From positions 1 to 50,355 of the forward strand of contig JAFEAB010000101.1 of NCBI GenBank assembly GCA_018266615.1: DNA of 50,355 bases. Direction: 5' to 3'. Below, piece after piece: positions 1 to 8,753 of the stretch (positions are counted from its first letter, which is position 1; every line of letters starts with the position of its first letter). Both the position numbers and the translations under genes were made by a program. This DNA is from Bacteroidota bacterium (GTDB lineage Bacteria > Bacteroidota > Bacteroidia > Chitinophagales > Chitinophagaceae). The notes below the pieces were generated by a model that was not told the origin of the DNA, searched no databases, and saw only the letters and a list, made by a program, of their open reading frames with translations.

Positions 1-1074
1 GGCAACTACGGCACTCACGGAAACAATTTTTTCGATCCAGGGAGCCCGGTTTTCAAAAACAAAAGCCAGGGGATCCGTAACTCCTTCAAACAAAGAATAT
101 TTTTCAATTCCGGTTAATATCATGGCCACGAGGATGTATAACACCGTGCAAATTAGAAGGGAATAAATCATACCCCGGGGCATATCCCGTTGGGGGTTTT
201 TACATTCCTCTGCCGTGGTAGATATCGCATCAAACCCAATGTAGGCATAAAAGACAGCAGATACGCCTTTCAGCACCCCTTCAAACCCATTGGGCATAAA
301 GGGTCGCCAGTTATTGGTATCCACAAAAAATGCACCGGCAATAATTACAAAGATGATAACAGCCACTTTAAATATCACCATAAAATTGGCCATCTGCTTG
401 CTTTCCTTCATTCCTATATAAGCCAGCCAGGTAATAAGGGCCACCACAATAAAGGCCGGAAGATTAAAGAAAATGTGAGTAGATCCAATTACAGGCGCAT
501 TGTTATATGCCTGGATGGCAAACTCAAAATTTTTAAGGGCTTCCGGAGACAGATTTTGCGGAGCCGCCATAGCAGTGGTAGCTGCATTAAAAGCGTTGTG
601 AGCCGTTTGCGGGTCCACTAAAAGCCAATCCGGCAGGTGTATATTAAAAATATGAACCAGTAAATTATTGAAATACCCGCTCCAGGAAATGGCTACTACA
701 ATATTACCAATGGCATATTCTAAAATTAACGCCCAACCGATCACCCAGGCAATGATTTCTCCAAAGGATACATACGAATAAGTATAAGCGCTACCGGCAA
801 CGGGTACCCTACTGGCAAACTCTGCATAACAGAGGGCGGAGAACCCACAGGTAACTGCAGTTATCACAAACAAGATGGAAATACCGGGGCCACCATTAAA
901 AGCCGCCGTTCCGATAGTGGAAAAAATACCGGCGCCAATTACGGCCGCCATACCCAAAAAAGTTAAATCCCGTACCCCCAGCACCTTCCGAAGATGCCCC
1001 GTGCCCTGGTTTGCGGCCTCATTATCGCGGAGGATCCGGTCAATCGATTTTTTTCTGAATAATGGACTTGCCAT
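1..1074 (-). CDS. APC-family amino-acid permease, 3' end outside window
   Basis: An inner-membrane amino-acid transporter of the APC superfamily, resembling the cationic amino-acid transporter (CAT/YfnA) branch. I translated the minus strand from the ATG at 1072-1074 and found 358 codons with no stop up to the window edge, so the C-terminus is missing. The N-terminal region has the family pattern LGVRDLTFLGMAAVIGAGIF (first helix with the substrate-binding GAGIF segment). It is followed by a conserved RVPVAGSAY segment and later by FDAISTTAEECKNPQRDMP, the cytoplasmic loop typical of CAT-type carriers. Several hydrophobic helices alternate with short loops. It lies 64 bp downstream of the polyprenyl synthase gene in the same direction and may share its transcript. 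The family is clear. The exact substrate cannot be read from sequence. Confidence 0.9.
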   Translation of the reverse strand, partial: MASPLFRKKSIDRILRDNEAANQGTGHLRKVLGVRDLTFLGMAAVIGAGIFSTIGTAAFNGGPGISILFVITAVTCGFSALCYAEFASRVPVAGSAYTYSYVSFGEIIAWVIGWALILEYAIGNIVVAISWSGYFNNLLVHIFNIHLPDWLLVDPQTAHNAFNAATTAMAAPQNLSPEALKNFEFAIQAYNNAPVIGSTHIFFNLPAFIVVALITWLAYIGMKESKQMANFMVIFKVAVIIFVIIAGAFFVDTNNWRPFMPNGFEGVLKGVSAVFYAYIGFDAISTTAEECKNPQRDMPRGMIYSLLICTVLYILVAMILTGIEKYSLFEGVTDPLAFVFENRAPWIEKIVSVSAVVA

Positions 1075-1138
1075 AACAGTGCGTTAATAGTTTTGGGGAA
1101 AATAGGAAATAATTGGGAAAAACGATATAGATAACAGG

Positions 1139-2122
1139 CTATTTATCACGGTTCATGAGATAGTTGGCAAGATCCGCCAATTCTTTCTTCCTTGCCGATA
1201 CAACGGCAATATCTTCCAGCCTATCTAAGGCTTGCTGGTAATATTTCTCCTTTAATTCGCCGGCCCAGTTATCTGCGCCGCAGTTCTTAAAAATGTGAAT
1301 CACTTCCTCTACTTTTTGCTTTTTTCCATTTTCATCCAGGTTTGTCTGGCCATACCAATGATCCAGCGACTTCTTCTGTTCTGCCGTTGCGGAATCCATT
1401 GCATGAAGCAATAAAAAAGTCTTTTTATTGGCGAGTATATCGCCACCGGCCAACTTTCCAAATTTGGCAGGGTCGCCAAAGGCATCCAGATAATCGTCCT
1501 GTACCTGAAATGCCATGCCCAGCATTTTTCCAAAGGCATAGATATGCTGTTGATTCCCCAAACCTGCCCCGCCAATAATTGCACCCATTTGCAGGCTGGC
1601 ACCCAAAAGAACGGAAGTTTTTAGAGCAATCATGTTGGCATAATCGTCAAACTCAATTTGTGGTTCCGATTCAAAATTCATGTCCAGTTGTTGTCCCTCA
1701 CAAACCGCTGATGCGGTGGTATTAAAAAGGGACAGGATGGCCTTTTTATATTTTGGTTGAATAAGATTGATGAATTCATAGGATTTTACCAGCATGACGT
1801 CACCGGCCAGCAGTGCGGTGGATTCACCGTACCGGGTGTGCACAGTTTCCATGCCCCTCCGCATGGGAGCTTTATCCATAATATCATCGTGCACTAAAGT
1901 GAAATTATGAAAGAGCTCTACAGCAGTGGCAACCTCATAAGCATCCTCATGAATATCCCCAAAAAGCTCATTACCCATCAACACACAAACCGGTCTAACC
2001 CGCTTACCCCCAATGCCGAGTATATATTGGGAGGCATCATACAATTTGACGGGCTGTTCAGGAAAATGGCGTTTATTAAACCGTTGTTCAAAAACGGCTG
2101 ATAATTGAGAAAAAGAGTGCAT
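1139..2122 (-). CDS. Polyprenyl (isoprenyl) diphosphate synthase, short-chain type
   Basis: A soluble trans-prenyltransferase that condenses isopentenyl diphosphate onto allylic diphosphates to supply isoprenoids. The 327-residue protein has GGKRVRP near residues 38-44. The first aspartate-rich motif is DDIMD at 79-83 and the second is DDYLD at 209-213, where Mg2+ and diphosphate bind. The residue five positions before the first motif is Phe, a feature that in this family usually limits product length to C15-C20, so geranylgeranyl or farnesyl diphosphate is more likely than a long quinone tail (inference). It begins 10 bp after the rnr stop codon, suggesting an rnr-prenyl synthase operon. IspA is a possible name, but the lack of the two-residue insertion seen in bacterial FPP synthases makes me leave the symbol blank. 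Confidence 0.93.
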   Translation of the reverse strand: MHSFSQLSAVFEQRFNKRHFPEQPVKLYDASQYILGIGGKRVRPVCVLMGNELFGDIHEDAYEVATAVELFHNFTLVHDDIMDKAPMRRGMETVHTRYGESTALLAGDVMLVKSYEFINLIQPKYKKAILSLFNTTASAVCEGQQLDMNFESEPQIEFDDYANMIALKTSVLLGASLQMGAIIGGAGLGNQQHIYAFGKMLGMAFQVQDDYLDAFGDPAKFGKLAGGDILANKKTFLLLHAMDSATAEQKKSLDHWYGQTNLDENGKKQKVEEVIHIFKNCGADNWAGELKEKYYQQALDRLEDIAVVSARKKELADLANYLMNRDK

Positions 2123-2132
2123 GATCTATTTC

Positions 2133-4142
2133 TTACTTTTTAGGAATTTTCTTCTTTGTTGGCTTTACCGGAACACGATCCGGTTGCGGTTTATTTTGAG
2201 GCACCCACTGGTAATCGAGTTGCCGTTTGGTAAGGTTGGCGGCCACCACTTTTACAAGCACCTTATCGCCCATCCTAAACTTCTGGCCTGTTTTTACCCC
2301 GCGTAGCATATAATTCTGGTCATCATGAATAAACTCGTCATAATCTGAAATATCCGTCATGCTTACAAAGCCTTCGCATTTATGCGCCACCGTTTCAACC
2401 CAAAATCCGAATGAAGCCACTCCGCTAATAATTCCTTCAAATTCTTCACCCAGGAAATTCTTCATGTACTGTACCTGCTTGTATTTATTGCCGGCCCGTT
2501 CGGCTTCCATGGCTGCCTTTTCCTGTTCGCTGCAATGCAGGCATTTTTCATCCATCTGCTTATCGGGTAACAGGCTCTTACTTAATACCTGTTGCAATAT
2601 CCGGTGAACCATCACATCGGGGTAACGCCGGATAGGAGAAGTAAAGTGGCAGTAATGCTGAAAGCCAAGCCCATAGTGGATTTTATTTTCGGATGAATAG
2701 CTCGCTTTAGACATAGTGCGGATACCCAATTGTTCAAACACATGCTGTTCCGGTTTCCCTTCCACATCAGAAAGGAGTTTATTGAAGGAGGCCGATACTT
2801 CATCCTCGTTACTGATATCGAAATCATATCCGAACTTTTTTGCGAAGGCTGCAAATACTTTCAACTTTTCTTCATCAGGTTTGTCGTGAATACGGTAAGG
2901 AAACGGGATCGGAATCTTATTGATTTTCACCTTGGAAACAAATTCGGCCACTGCTTTATTTGCAAGCAACATAAACTCTTCTACCAGTTTATTGGCATCC
3001 TTACTTTCTTTAATCACAATACCCGTGGGATTTCCCTTTTCATCTAATGTAAACCTGACTTCCTGCGATGAGAAATTGATGGCTCCACTTTCAAACCGCA
3101 TTGCACGAAATTGTTTCGCCAGGTTATCGAGCAGGAGGATGGGCCTGTCGAACTTGCCAGTACCTTTTTCGATGATGGTTTGCACATCCTCATACGTAAA
3201 CCGGTGGTCGCTTAAAATTACAGAACGGCCAATCCATGTATGTTTTATTTCGGCCCGGTTGGTAATTTGAAAAACGGCAGAGAAACAATATTTTTCTTCA
3301 TTGGGCCTGAGCGAACAGAGTTCGTTGGATATTTTCTCCGGGAGCATGGGGTTTACACGGTCGGGCAAATACACGCTGGTGGCTCTTTTATAGGCTTCTT
3401 TATCCAGTTCTGACCCAGGGGTGACAAAATGGCTGACATCCGCAATATGGACTCCCACCTCATAGTAACCGTTATCGAGGTTACGGATGGAAATGGCATC
3501 ATCAAAATCCTTGGCATCCACCGGGTCGATGGTAAATGTGAGGATGTCCCGGAAATCTTTTCGTTTCGATAACTCTTCGCGCGTAATCTTCCCCGATAGC
3601 TTGGCTGTTTCTTTCAAAACGGGAAATTCAAATTGAAGAGGAAAACCGGCTTCCAGTAAGATTTCCTTCATGGCCAGGTCTGCTTCATTTTCGGCCTTAA
3701 TCACCATTACAATTTCCCCTTCAGGTTTTCTTTCCCCCTTGCCCCAGCTTACCAGTTTGGCCTGCACCCGGTCGCCATTTACAGCTCCGTTCAATCTTTC
3801 CTGGGGTATAAAAAAATCAGGAATCGGCTTGTCACCGCCGGGAATAAAAAAGCTGGTATTATTTATTGTTTGCAACGACCCCATAAAAAGGGTTTGTTTG
3901 CGTTCCACTACATCAATAATCTGCCCTTCGGCTCTTTTCCCATTAGGTAGATGGGAAGGAATCTCAACGCGTACGGTATCCCCATTAAAGGCCCGGCCAA
4001 AATCTCCGGGTTTAACCAACACATCCCTATCCCTGCCTTCCACAATCACGTATCCCATTCCACTCTTACTAATATCTAATTTTCCACGTAAAATGGTTTT
4101 ATGCCTCCCGCTCGTGGATGTCTGCTTCTTTTGTTTACTCAT
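2133..4142 (-). CDS. rnr: Ribonuclease R (RNB-family 3'-5' exoribonuclease)
   Basis: A processive 3'-5' exoribonuclease that degrades structured RNA. The 669-residue protein has N-terminal OB/cold-shock-like domains (about 20-150). The RNB catalytic domain follows, with the active-site signature DPVDAKDFDDAIS from residue 207 (Asp 207, 210, 212, 214 and 215 supply the metal ligands). Near the C-terminus is an S1 RNA-binding domain (about 565-645, starting GEEFEGIISGVASFGFWVE). The last 15 or so residues are Lys-rich, as in other RNase R proteins. Start is the ATG at 4140-4142. The prenyl synthase gene follows after 10 bp. Upstream is a 298-bp divergent gap shared with the glycosylasparaginase gene. 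The family assignment is secure. Confidence 0.97.
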   Translation of the reverse strand: MSKQKKQTSTSGRHKTILRGKLDISKSGMGYVIVEGRDRDVLVKPGDFGRAFNGDTVRVEIPSHLPNGKRAEGQIIDVVERKQTLFMGSLQTINNTSFFIPGGDKPIPDFFIPQERLNGAVNGDRVQAKLVSWGKGERKPEGEIVMVIKAENEADLAMKEILLEAGFPLQFEFPVLKETAKLSGKITREELSKRKDFRDILTFTIDPVDAKDFDDAISIRNLDNGYYEVGVHIADVSHFVTPGSELDKEAYKRATSVYLPDRVNPMLPEKISNELCSLRPNEEKYCFSAVFQITNRAEIKHTWIGRSVILSDHRFTYEDVQTIIEKGTGKFDRPILLLDNLAKQFRAMRFESGAINFSSQEVRFTLDEKGNPTGIVIKESKDANKLVEEFMLLANKAVAEFVSKVKINKIPIPFPYRIHDKPDEEKLKVFAAFAKKFGYDFDISNEDEVSASFNKLLSDVEGKPEQHVFEQLGIRTMSKASYSSENKIHYGLGFQHYCHFTSPIRRYPDVMVHRILQQVLSKSLLPDKQMDEKCLHCSEQEKAAMEAERAGNKYKQVQYMKNFLGEEFEGIISGVASFGFWVETVAHKCEGFVSMTDISDYDEFIHDDQNYMLRGVKTGQKFRMGDKVLVKVVAANLTKRQLDYQWVPQNKPQPDRVPVKPTKKKIPKK

Positions 4143-4440
4143 ACATAAAGGATTTTCCCATACAAGGCCATGGGATGCAATTTACAGTATAAACACTGGA
4201 TTTTGGACAGCAGCCTTAGGATGAAGAAGATATAATTACCTTTAAGAAATATATCATTCATTTTTAGATCAGGCAACATAAGAAATGAAGAACCTGGCAC
4301 TCCAACTATTTTAAATCCTTAAATCGAAAAATGTCATTTTTTATTCCTTCTTCCCTTGTCTTTTTATTTCTGCTTCCAGGGATAGGGAATACAAAATTCT
4401 TACCCAGGCTATTATTTAACCAACGCTAAAGAATAGAATT
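4143..4440. other. Divergent intergenic region between rnr and the glycosylasparaginase gene
   Basis: This 298-bp AT-rich stretch should hold the promoters for rnr (minus) and the asparaginase gene (plus). I see no exact TAnnTTTG -7 box on either strand, no strong hairpin and no RNA gene. The only open frame worth noting is a 32-codon plus-strand ORF from the ATG at 4331 to the stop at 4427-4429. It has a hydrophobic N-terminal half (MSFFIPSSLVFLFLLPGIGN) and ends 11 bp before the asparaginase GTG. It may be chance. Confidence 0.5.
4331..4429 (+). CDS. Possible 32-residue hydrophobic small ORF, uncertain
   Basis: A 32-codon ATG-to-TAA frame whose first 20 residues are mostly hydrophobic, resembling a short membrane peptide or signal sequence. 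It ends 11 bp upstream of the GTG of the glycosylasparaginase gene, so translational coupling would be possible. It has no recognisable ribosome binding site and no family I know, and ORFs this short arise by chance. It is recorded because its composition differs from the surrounding AT-rich spacer. Confidence 0.15.
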   Translation: MSFFIPSSLVFLFLLPGIGNTKFLPRLLFNQR

Positions 4441-5454
4441 GTGCATAGAAGAAATTTCTTAAAAACCACTGCTGTATCATTTCCCCTTATTAGCAGGCCA
4501 TCCCTTTTTTCATCTGCCACGCTGAAGCCCATTATTGTTTCTACCTGGGATAGTGGATTACCCGTAAATAGGGAGGCCTGGAAGATATTGGGGAACAAAG
4601 GCCGCTCCCTGGATGCCGTGGAAGCCGGTGCAAGGTATATGGAAGACCAGTTGGGTTGTTGTGTTGGATTAGCGGGATATCCCGACCGGGATGGGATTGT
4701 TACCCTGGATGCCTGCATTATGGATGAAAATGCAAATTGTGGCGCAGTGGCAGCATTAGAGAGGATTAAACACCCGGTTTCGGTTGCCCGAAAAATAATG
4801 GAAGAAACTCCACATATTCTGTTGGCTGGAAAAGGGGCGCAGGAGTTTGCTCTAAATAATGGATTTCCCCTCGAACCGGAAGTTTTATCACAAGATGCAA
4901 AAAAAGCCTATGAAGAATGGAAAATTCAACAACACTATAACCCGGAAATAAATATTGAAAGAAAACAAAATAACGGCCCCTTCGCGCCATATTTTTTTAA
5001 TGATGGAACTGCCAACCACGACACAATGGGCATTTTGGCACTGGATACTCAGAATAACCTGTCAGGCGCTGTAACTACCAGTGGGATGGCATTTAAAATT
5101 CATGGCCGCGTGGGTGATTCCCCCCTCATAGGCGCCGGTTTGTTTGTGGATAATGAGGTGGGTGCTGCCACCAGCAGCGGTGTAGGAGAAGAAGTAATTC
5201 GAATTGCCGGCACCCACCTGGTGGTGGAATATATGCGCCAGGGATATTCGCCCGAACAATCCTGTAAGAAAGCAGTGGAACGAATTATTCGCCGCAATAA
5301 AGAAAAGGCAAAATTGCTGCAAGTGGGATTCTTAGCGATTAACCGTAAGGGTGAGTACGGAGCCTATTCAATTCAAAAAGGGTTTACCTTTTCTGTCAAA
5401 AGTGAAAAGGAAGAAAAGATACACCCATCCAAATTTTTCTACCATGCAGTTTGA
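4441..5454 (+). CDS. N4-(beta-N-acetylglucosaminyl)-L-asparaginase (glycosylasparaginase), Tat-exported
   Basis: An Ntn-hydrolase that cleaves the GlcNAc-asparagine bond left after N-glycoprotein breakdown. The 337-residue protein starts with a GTG codon. An in-frame TAA lies 24 bp upstream and no ATG lies between. The N-terminus HRRNFLKTT is a twin-arginine (Tat) export signal (Arg3-Arg4, Phe6-Leu7-Lys8), predicting a periplasmic or envelope location. The autocleavage site is HDT at 193-195, with Thr195 becoming the nucleophile of the beta subunit, followed by GILALD. Downstream, HGRVGDSPLIGAGLFVDN and the Gly/Ala/Thr-rich segment after it match the substrate-binding half of the well-studied Flavobacterium enzyme. 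The gene overlaps cutC by 11 bp, so the two are probably co-translated. Confidence 0.93.
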   Translation: MHRRNFLKTTAVSFPLISRPSLFSSATLKPIIVSTWDSGLPVNREAWKILGNKGRSLDAVEAGARYMEDQLGCCVGLAGYPDRDGIVTLDACIMDENANCGAVAALERIKHPVSVARKIMEETPHILLAGKGAQEFALNNGFPLEPEVLSQDAKKAYEEWKIQQHYNPEINIERKQNNGPFAPYFFNDGTANHDTMGILALDTQNNLSGAVTTSGMAFKIHGRVGDSPLIGAGLFVDNEVGAATSSGVGEEVIRIAGTHLVVEYMRQGYSPEQSCKKAVERIIRRNKEKAKLLQVGFLAINRKGEYGAYSIQKGFTFSVKSEKEEKIHPSKFFYHAV

Positions 5455-6169
5455 GTTGGAGCTAATTGCCACTACAGTGGATATTTGTAAAATTGCCAAA
5501 CAGTCCGGCGCTACCCGAATTGAGTTGTGTACAGGGCTTTGTGAAGGCGGTACCACTCCTTCTGAAGGACTAATTCGGGGAGCCCTCCGGAATGCAGACA
5601 TACCGGTATATGTAATGATCCGCCCCAGAGGAGGAGATTTCTTTTATTCGGATATGGAATTTGAAACCATGTTAGAAGATGTCGTGCGCTGCAAACAACT
5701 TGGGGCCGATGGTATTGTAACCGGGATATTGAATAAAGACGGGAGCATCGATAAAAAACGGAACTTAAAAATAGTGGAACGGGCCTTTCCCCTTGGGGCA
5801 ACCTTTCACCGTGCATTCGACAGGGCGTTGAATCCGGAGCAATCCGTAAAAGATATTTTGGATTGTGGATTTGAAAGAATCCTGAGTTCGGGCCAGATGC
5901 CAACCGTGGTGGAGGGCCAGAAATTAATTAAGGATTTGGTACAAAAATTTGGAAACGAAATTATCATTATGCCTGGTAGCGGGATTAATGAGAAAAATAT
6001 TGAAGAAATTGCAATAACTACCGGTGCTACCCAATTCCATCTGTCTGCCAAAAAATCAATCCCATCTCAAATGGATTATTATAATCCTTCCATGCGCGAA
6101 ACAGGTGAAAATCCAACTATCGATTTTGAAATGATTTCGCTGGTGGCTAAAAAACTCGCAGCATTATAA
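5444..6169 (+). CDS. cutC: CutC-family protein (TIM barrel, copper homeostasis family)
   Basis: A 241-residue cytoplasmic protein of the CutC family. The chosen start is the ATG at 5444, inside the last codons of the glycosylasparaginase gene. A longer in-frame reading upstream only mirrors that gene. Family hallmarks are ATRIELCTGLCEGGTTPSEG near the N-terminus, YVMIRPRGGDFFYS, GADGIVTGILNKDG, FHRAFD and the C-terminal phosphate-binding-like IMPGSGINEKNI. CutC was linked to copper tolerance in E. coli, but its biochemical role is not settled. The overlap with an asparaginase acting on glycoprotein remnants suggests that a role in amino-sugar or glycan metabolism should be considered (inference). 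Confidence 0.95.
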   Translation: MQFELELIATTVDICKIAKQSGATRIELCTGLCEGGTTPSEGLIRGALRNADIPVYVMIRPRGGDFFYSDMEFETMLEDVVRCKQLGADGIVTGILNKDGSIDKKRNLKIVERAFPLGATFHRAFDRALNPEQSVKDILDCGFERILSSGQMPTVVEGQKLIKDLVQKFGNEIIIMPGSGINEKNIEEIAITTGATQFHLSAKKSIPSQMDYYNPSMRETGENPTIDFEMISLVAKKLAAL

Positions 6170-6205
6170 ATTACTTACCAGAATAATTATCGAATGTATT
6201 TACTA

Positions 6206-7900
6206 TTATATCCGGCTTTCCAAATCAAGTTTATTGGCTTTGGCGGTTTTCTTTGCAAGATCGTACCCGGCATCGGCATGCCGGATAACCCCTAAACCCG
6301 GATCATTTCTAAGCACTCTCGATAATCGCATACCGGCTTCATCAGAACCATCGGCCACAATTACCATCCCGGCGTGGATACTATATCCCATTCCCACCCC
6401 ACCACCATGATGCAGGGATACCCAACTGGCGCCACCCGCCGTATTGACCAACGCATTCAAAATAGGCCAGTCGGCAACTGCATCACTACCATCCAGCATC
6501 GCTTCTGTTTCCCTATTAGGAGAGGCTACCGATCCGGTATCCAGATGGTCTCTGCCGATTACAATAGGAGCCTTTATTTTTCCCAACCTTACCAGGTCGT
6601 TAAAAGCCAATCCGGCCTTTTCTCTTTCCCCCTGCCCTAACCAGCAAATTCGGGCCGGGAGGCCCTGAAATGCAATTTTCTCTTTTGCCATTCGCATCCA
6701 ACGGATCATTCCCTTATTATCTGGGAACATTTTCATGATCACTTCATCGGTAACCGCAATATCATCCGGATCGCCACTGAGCGCAGCCCAACGGAATGGG
6801 CCCTTGCCTTCACAAAACAACGGGCGAATATAGGCAGGTACAAATCCTGGAAAGGCAAACGGATTGAAAGCATTTTTATGAACAGAGGGGTTCTTCTCTG
6901 CAAATTCTTTTGCCCTTGCCCTGATGTTGTTTCCATAATCGAAAGTAATTGCGCCTTTATTCATCAGCTCAACCAGGAGCTGAACATGGCGATACATACT
7001 TTCGTAGCTCAATGCAATATAAGTATCAGGATCCTTTTCGCGCAACACATTCGCCGCTTCATTGGTGAGGGTATGGGGAATGTATCCAATTAATGGATCA
7101 TGAGCGGAAGTCTGATCTGTAAGGGTATCCGGAATGATTTTCCTTTCCAATAACCTTTCCAACAGATTTACTGCATTACACAACACCCCGATACTCTTCG
7201 CCACGCCCGATTTTTTATAGGCTATTGCTTTATCAATGGCTTCATCTATGTCCGTAAATTTTTCATCGAGGTATCGTGTTTCGATGCGTTTATCAATTCG
7301 CCACTCTTCCACTTCTGCAATTAAAGCAACCCCTTCATTCATGGTGATGGCAAGAGGTTGAGCCCCCCCCATTCCGCCCAGCCCGGCGGTAACATTCAAA
7401 GTCCCTTTTAGGGTACCACCAAAATCTTTTTCAGCAGCCGCTGCATAGGTTTCGTAAGTTCCCTGAACAATGCCCTGGCTACCAATATAAATCCAACTTC
7501 CGGCGGTCATTTGTCCATACATCATCAACCCTTTCTTTTCCAACTCATCAAAATGTTTCCAATTTGCCCAATTGGGAACCAACTGGCTATTGCTAAGCAA
7601 AACCCGGGGAGCATCTTTATGTGTTTTAAAAATGGCAACGGGTTTTCCACTTTGAATTAATAACGATTCATCATTTTCCAAGTCTTTTAAGGAAGCAATT
7701 ATTTTATCCAGGGATTCAATATTCCGGGCAGCCTTTCCCCTGCCACCATAAACAATTAGGTCCTCCGGCCTCTCGGCTACATTCGGATCCAGGTTATTCA
7801 ACAACATCCGCAGTGCAGCTTCCTGTATCCACCCTTTGCATTGAAGTGTATTTCCAGTGGGTGTTTTATACTTTTTAAAATCATAAGTTGTACTTTCCAT
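6206..7900 (-). CDS. hutU: Urocanate hydratase
   Basis: The second enzyme of histidine degradation, converting urocanate to imidazolone propionate with tightly bound NAD+. The start is the ATG at 7898-7900, giving 564 residues, the usual size. A longer reading from 7951 adds 17 residues and would overrun the promoter. Visible motifs are [10 protein letters not shown], the NAD-binding glycine-rich [12 protein letters not shown], and [15 protein letters not shown] with the catalytic cysteine at residue 419. The C-terminal [19 protein letters not shown] segment is nearly invariant in the family. It faces deoD across a 112-bp divergent region, and hutH lies beyond deoD. hutI and the formiminoglutamate step are not in the window. 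Confidence 0.98.
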   Translation of the reverse strand: MESTTYDFKKYKTPTGNTLQCKGWIQEAALRMLLNNLDPNVAERPEDLIVYGGRGKAARNIESLDKIIASLKDLENDESLLIQSGKPVAIFKTHKDAPRVLLSNSQLVPNWANWKHFDELEKKGLMMYGQMTAGSWIYIGSQGIVQGTYETYAAAAEKDFGGTLKGTLNVTAGLGGMGGAQPLAITMNEGVALIAEVEEWRIDKRIETRYLDEKFTDIDEAIDKAIAYKKSGVAKSIGVLCNAVNLLERLLERKIIPDTLTDQTSAHDPLIGYIPHTLTNEAANVLREKDPDTYIALSYESMYRHVQLLVELMNKGAITFDYGNNIRARAKEFAEKNPSVHKNAFNPFAFPGFVPAYIRPLFCEGKGPFRWAALSGDPDDIAVTDEVIMKMFPDNKGMIRWMRMAKEKIAFQGLPARICWLGQGEREKAGLAFNDLVRLGKIKAPIVIGRDHLDTGSVASPNRETEAMLDGSDAVADWPILNALVNTAGGASWVSLHHGGGVGMGYSIHAGMVIVADGSDEAGMRLSRVLRNDPGLGVIRHADAGYDLAKKTAKANKLDLESRI

Positions 7901-7919
7901 AATAACCCTGTTTAAAATG

Positions 7920-7952
7920 CAAAGATACATCCAACCCTGCCAATCATCCAAT
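7920..7952 (-). promoter_or_regulatory. Predicted hutU promoter (Bacteroidota type)
   Basis: Reading the minus strand, the -7 box TATCTTTG (7927 to 7920) fits TAnnTTTG exactly. ATTG, 21 bp upstream, is one mismatch from the -33 box TTTG. The expected transcription start is about a dozen bases before the hutU ATG at 7900. Position and pattern support it. No experiment is implied. Confidence 0.45.
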
Positions 7953-8012
7953 GGATTACCTTATCTTAGCGGTCTTTTTGGTTGAAATACCCTTAATTAA
8001 TAAATATAAAAG

Positions 8013-8735
8013 ATGACTGCTCATTTAACCGCCGCGAAAGAAGATATAGCGAAAATTGTACTTATGCCGGGGGATCCACTGCGTGCCAAGCATATTGCAG
8101 AAGGCTGGCTCGAAAATCCCAGGCTGGTGAATACCACCCGTAATGCATTTTATTACACCGGAACGTATAAAGGAGTACCCGTTACCATTGGTGCCAGCGG
8201 AATGGGTTGTCCTTCCATTGGCATTTATTCTTATGAATTATATACCGCTTACGAAGTGGAATGTATTATGCGCATTGGAACTGCAGGGGGGTATTCCAAT
8301 GAAGTGAAAGTTTATGATGTTATCAATTCAGATAAAGCGTTTAGTGAATCTACTTATGCCCGGGAAGCTTTTGGATACGAAGGAGATTATCAGGACCACC
8401 AGGGAAAGGCCTATGATCTCATTAATAAGGCAGCGGCCCAGTTAAATATGCCGCTAAAAACTGCGAATATTCATTCCAGTGATGTTTTTTACCGCACTAA
8501 AAAAGGGACGCCGCCTTTAGCTGAAAAAAATAATTGTGTTTGCGTGGAGATGGAGGCGTTCGCGTTGTTCTCCAATGCGCGTTACCTTGGCAAGACGGCA
8601 GCTACCTTGTTAACCATTTCAGATATTATCCCCACGGGAGAAAGCATGTCGGCCGATCAGCGGCAAAGTTCTTTAGACGCTATGTCGAGGCTGGCCATGG
8701 AATCGGTAATACTTATCCATGATTCTCTAAAATAA
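8013..8735 (+). CDS. deoD: Purine nucleoside phosphorylase, DeoD type
   Basis: A cytoplasmic hexameric-type phosphorylase that splits purine nucleosides with phosphate in purine salvage. The protein has 240 residues, matching the E. coli enzyme in length. Motifs include MPGDPLRAKHIAE (phosphate and ribose contacts near the N-terminus), GASGMGCPSIGIYSYEL, RIGTAGG (phosphate-binding Arg) and VCVEMEAFALF followed by ISDI with the purine-binding Asp. Start is the ATG at 8013. It is transcribed away from hutU and toward hutH, with 18 bp to the hutH stop and no clear terminator between them. Its place between two hut genes is positional. I infer no shared pathway. Confidence 0.97.
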   Translation: MTAHLTAAKEDIAKIVLMPGDPLRAKHIAEGWLENPRLVNTTRNAFYYTGTYKGVPVTIGASGMGCPSIGIYSYELYTAYEVECIMRIGTAGGYSNEVKVYDVINSDKAFSESTYAREAFGYEGDYQDHQGKAYDLINKAAAQLNMPLKTANIHSSDVFYRTKKGTPPLAEKNNCVCVEMEAFALFSNARYLGKTAATLLTISDIIPTGESMSADQRQSSLDAMSRLAMESVILIHDSLK

Positions 8736-8753
8736 ATCCGGAAAGACTTTTTC

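Noticed and set aside
190..621. 143-codon plus-strand ORF
   Set aside because: It runs antisense to the amino-acid permease, whose minus-strand frame is intact and has clear family motifs. The antisense product has no recognisable features.
7901..8012. Riboswitch or hut regulator site in the hutU-deoD divergent region
   Set aside because: The region holds a plausible hutU promoter but no conserved riboswitch core or clear palindrome.
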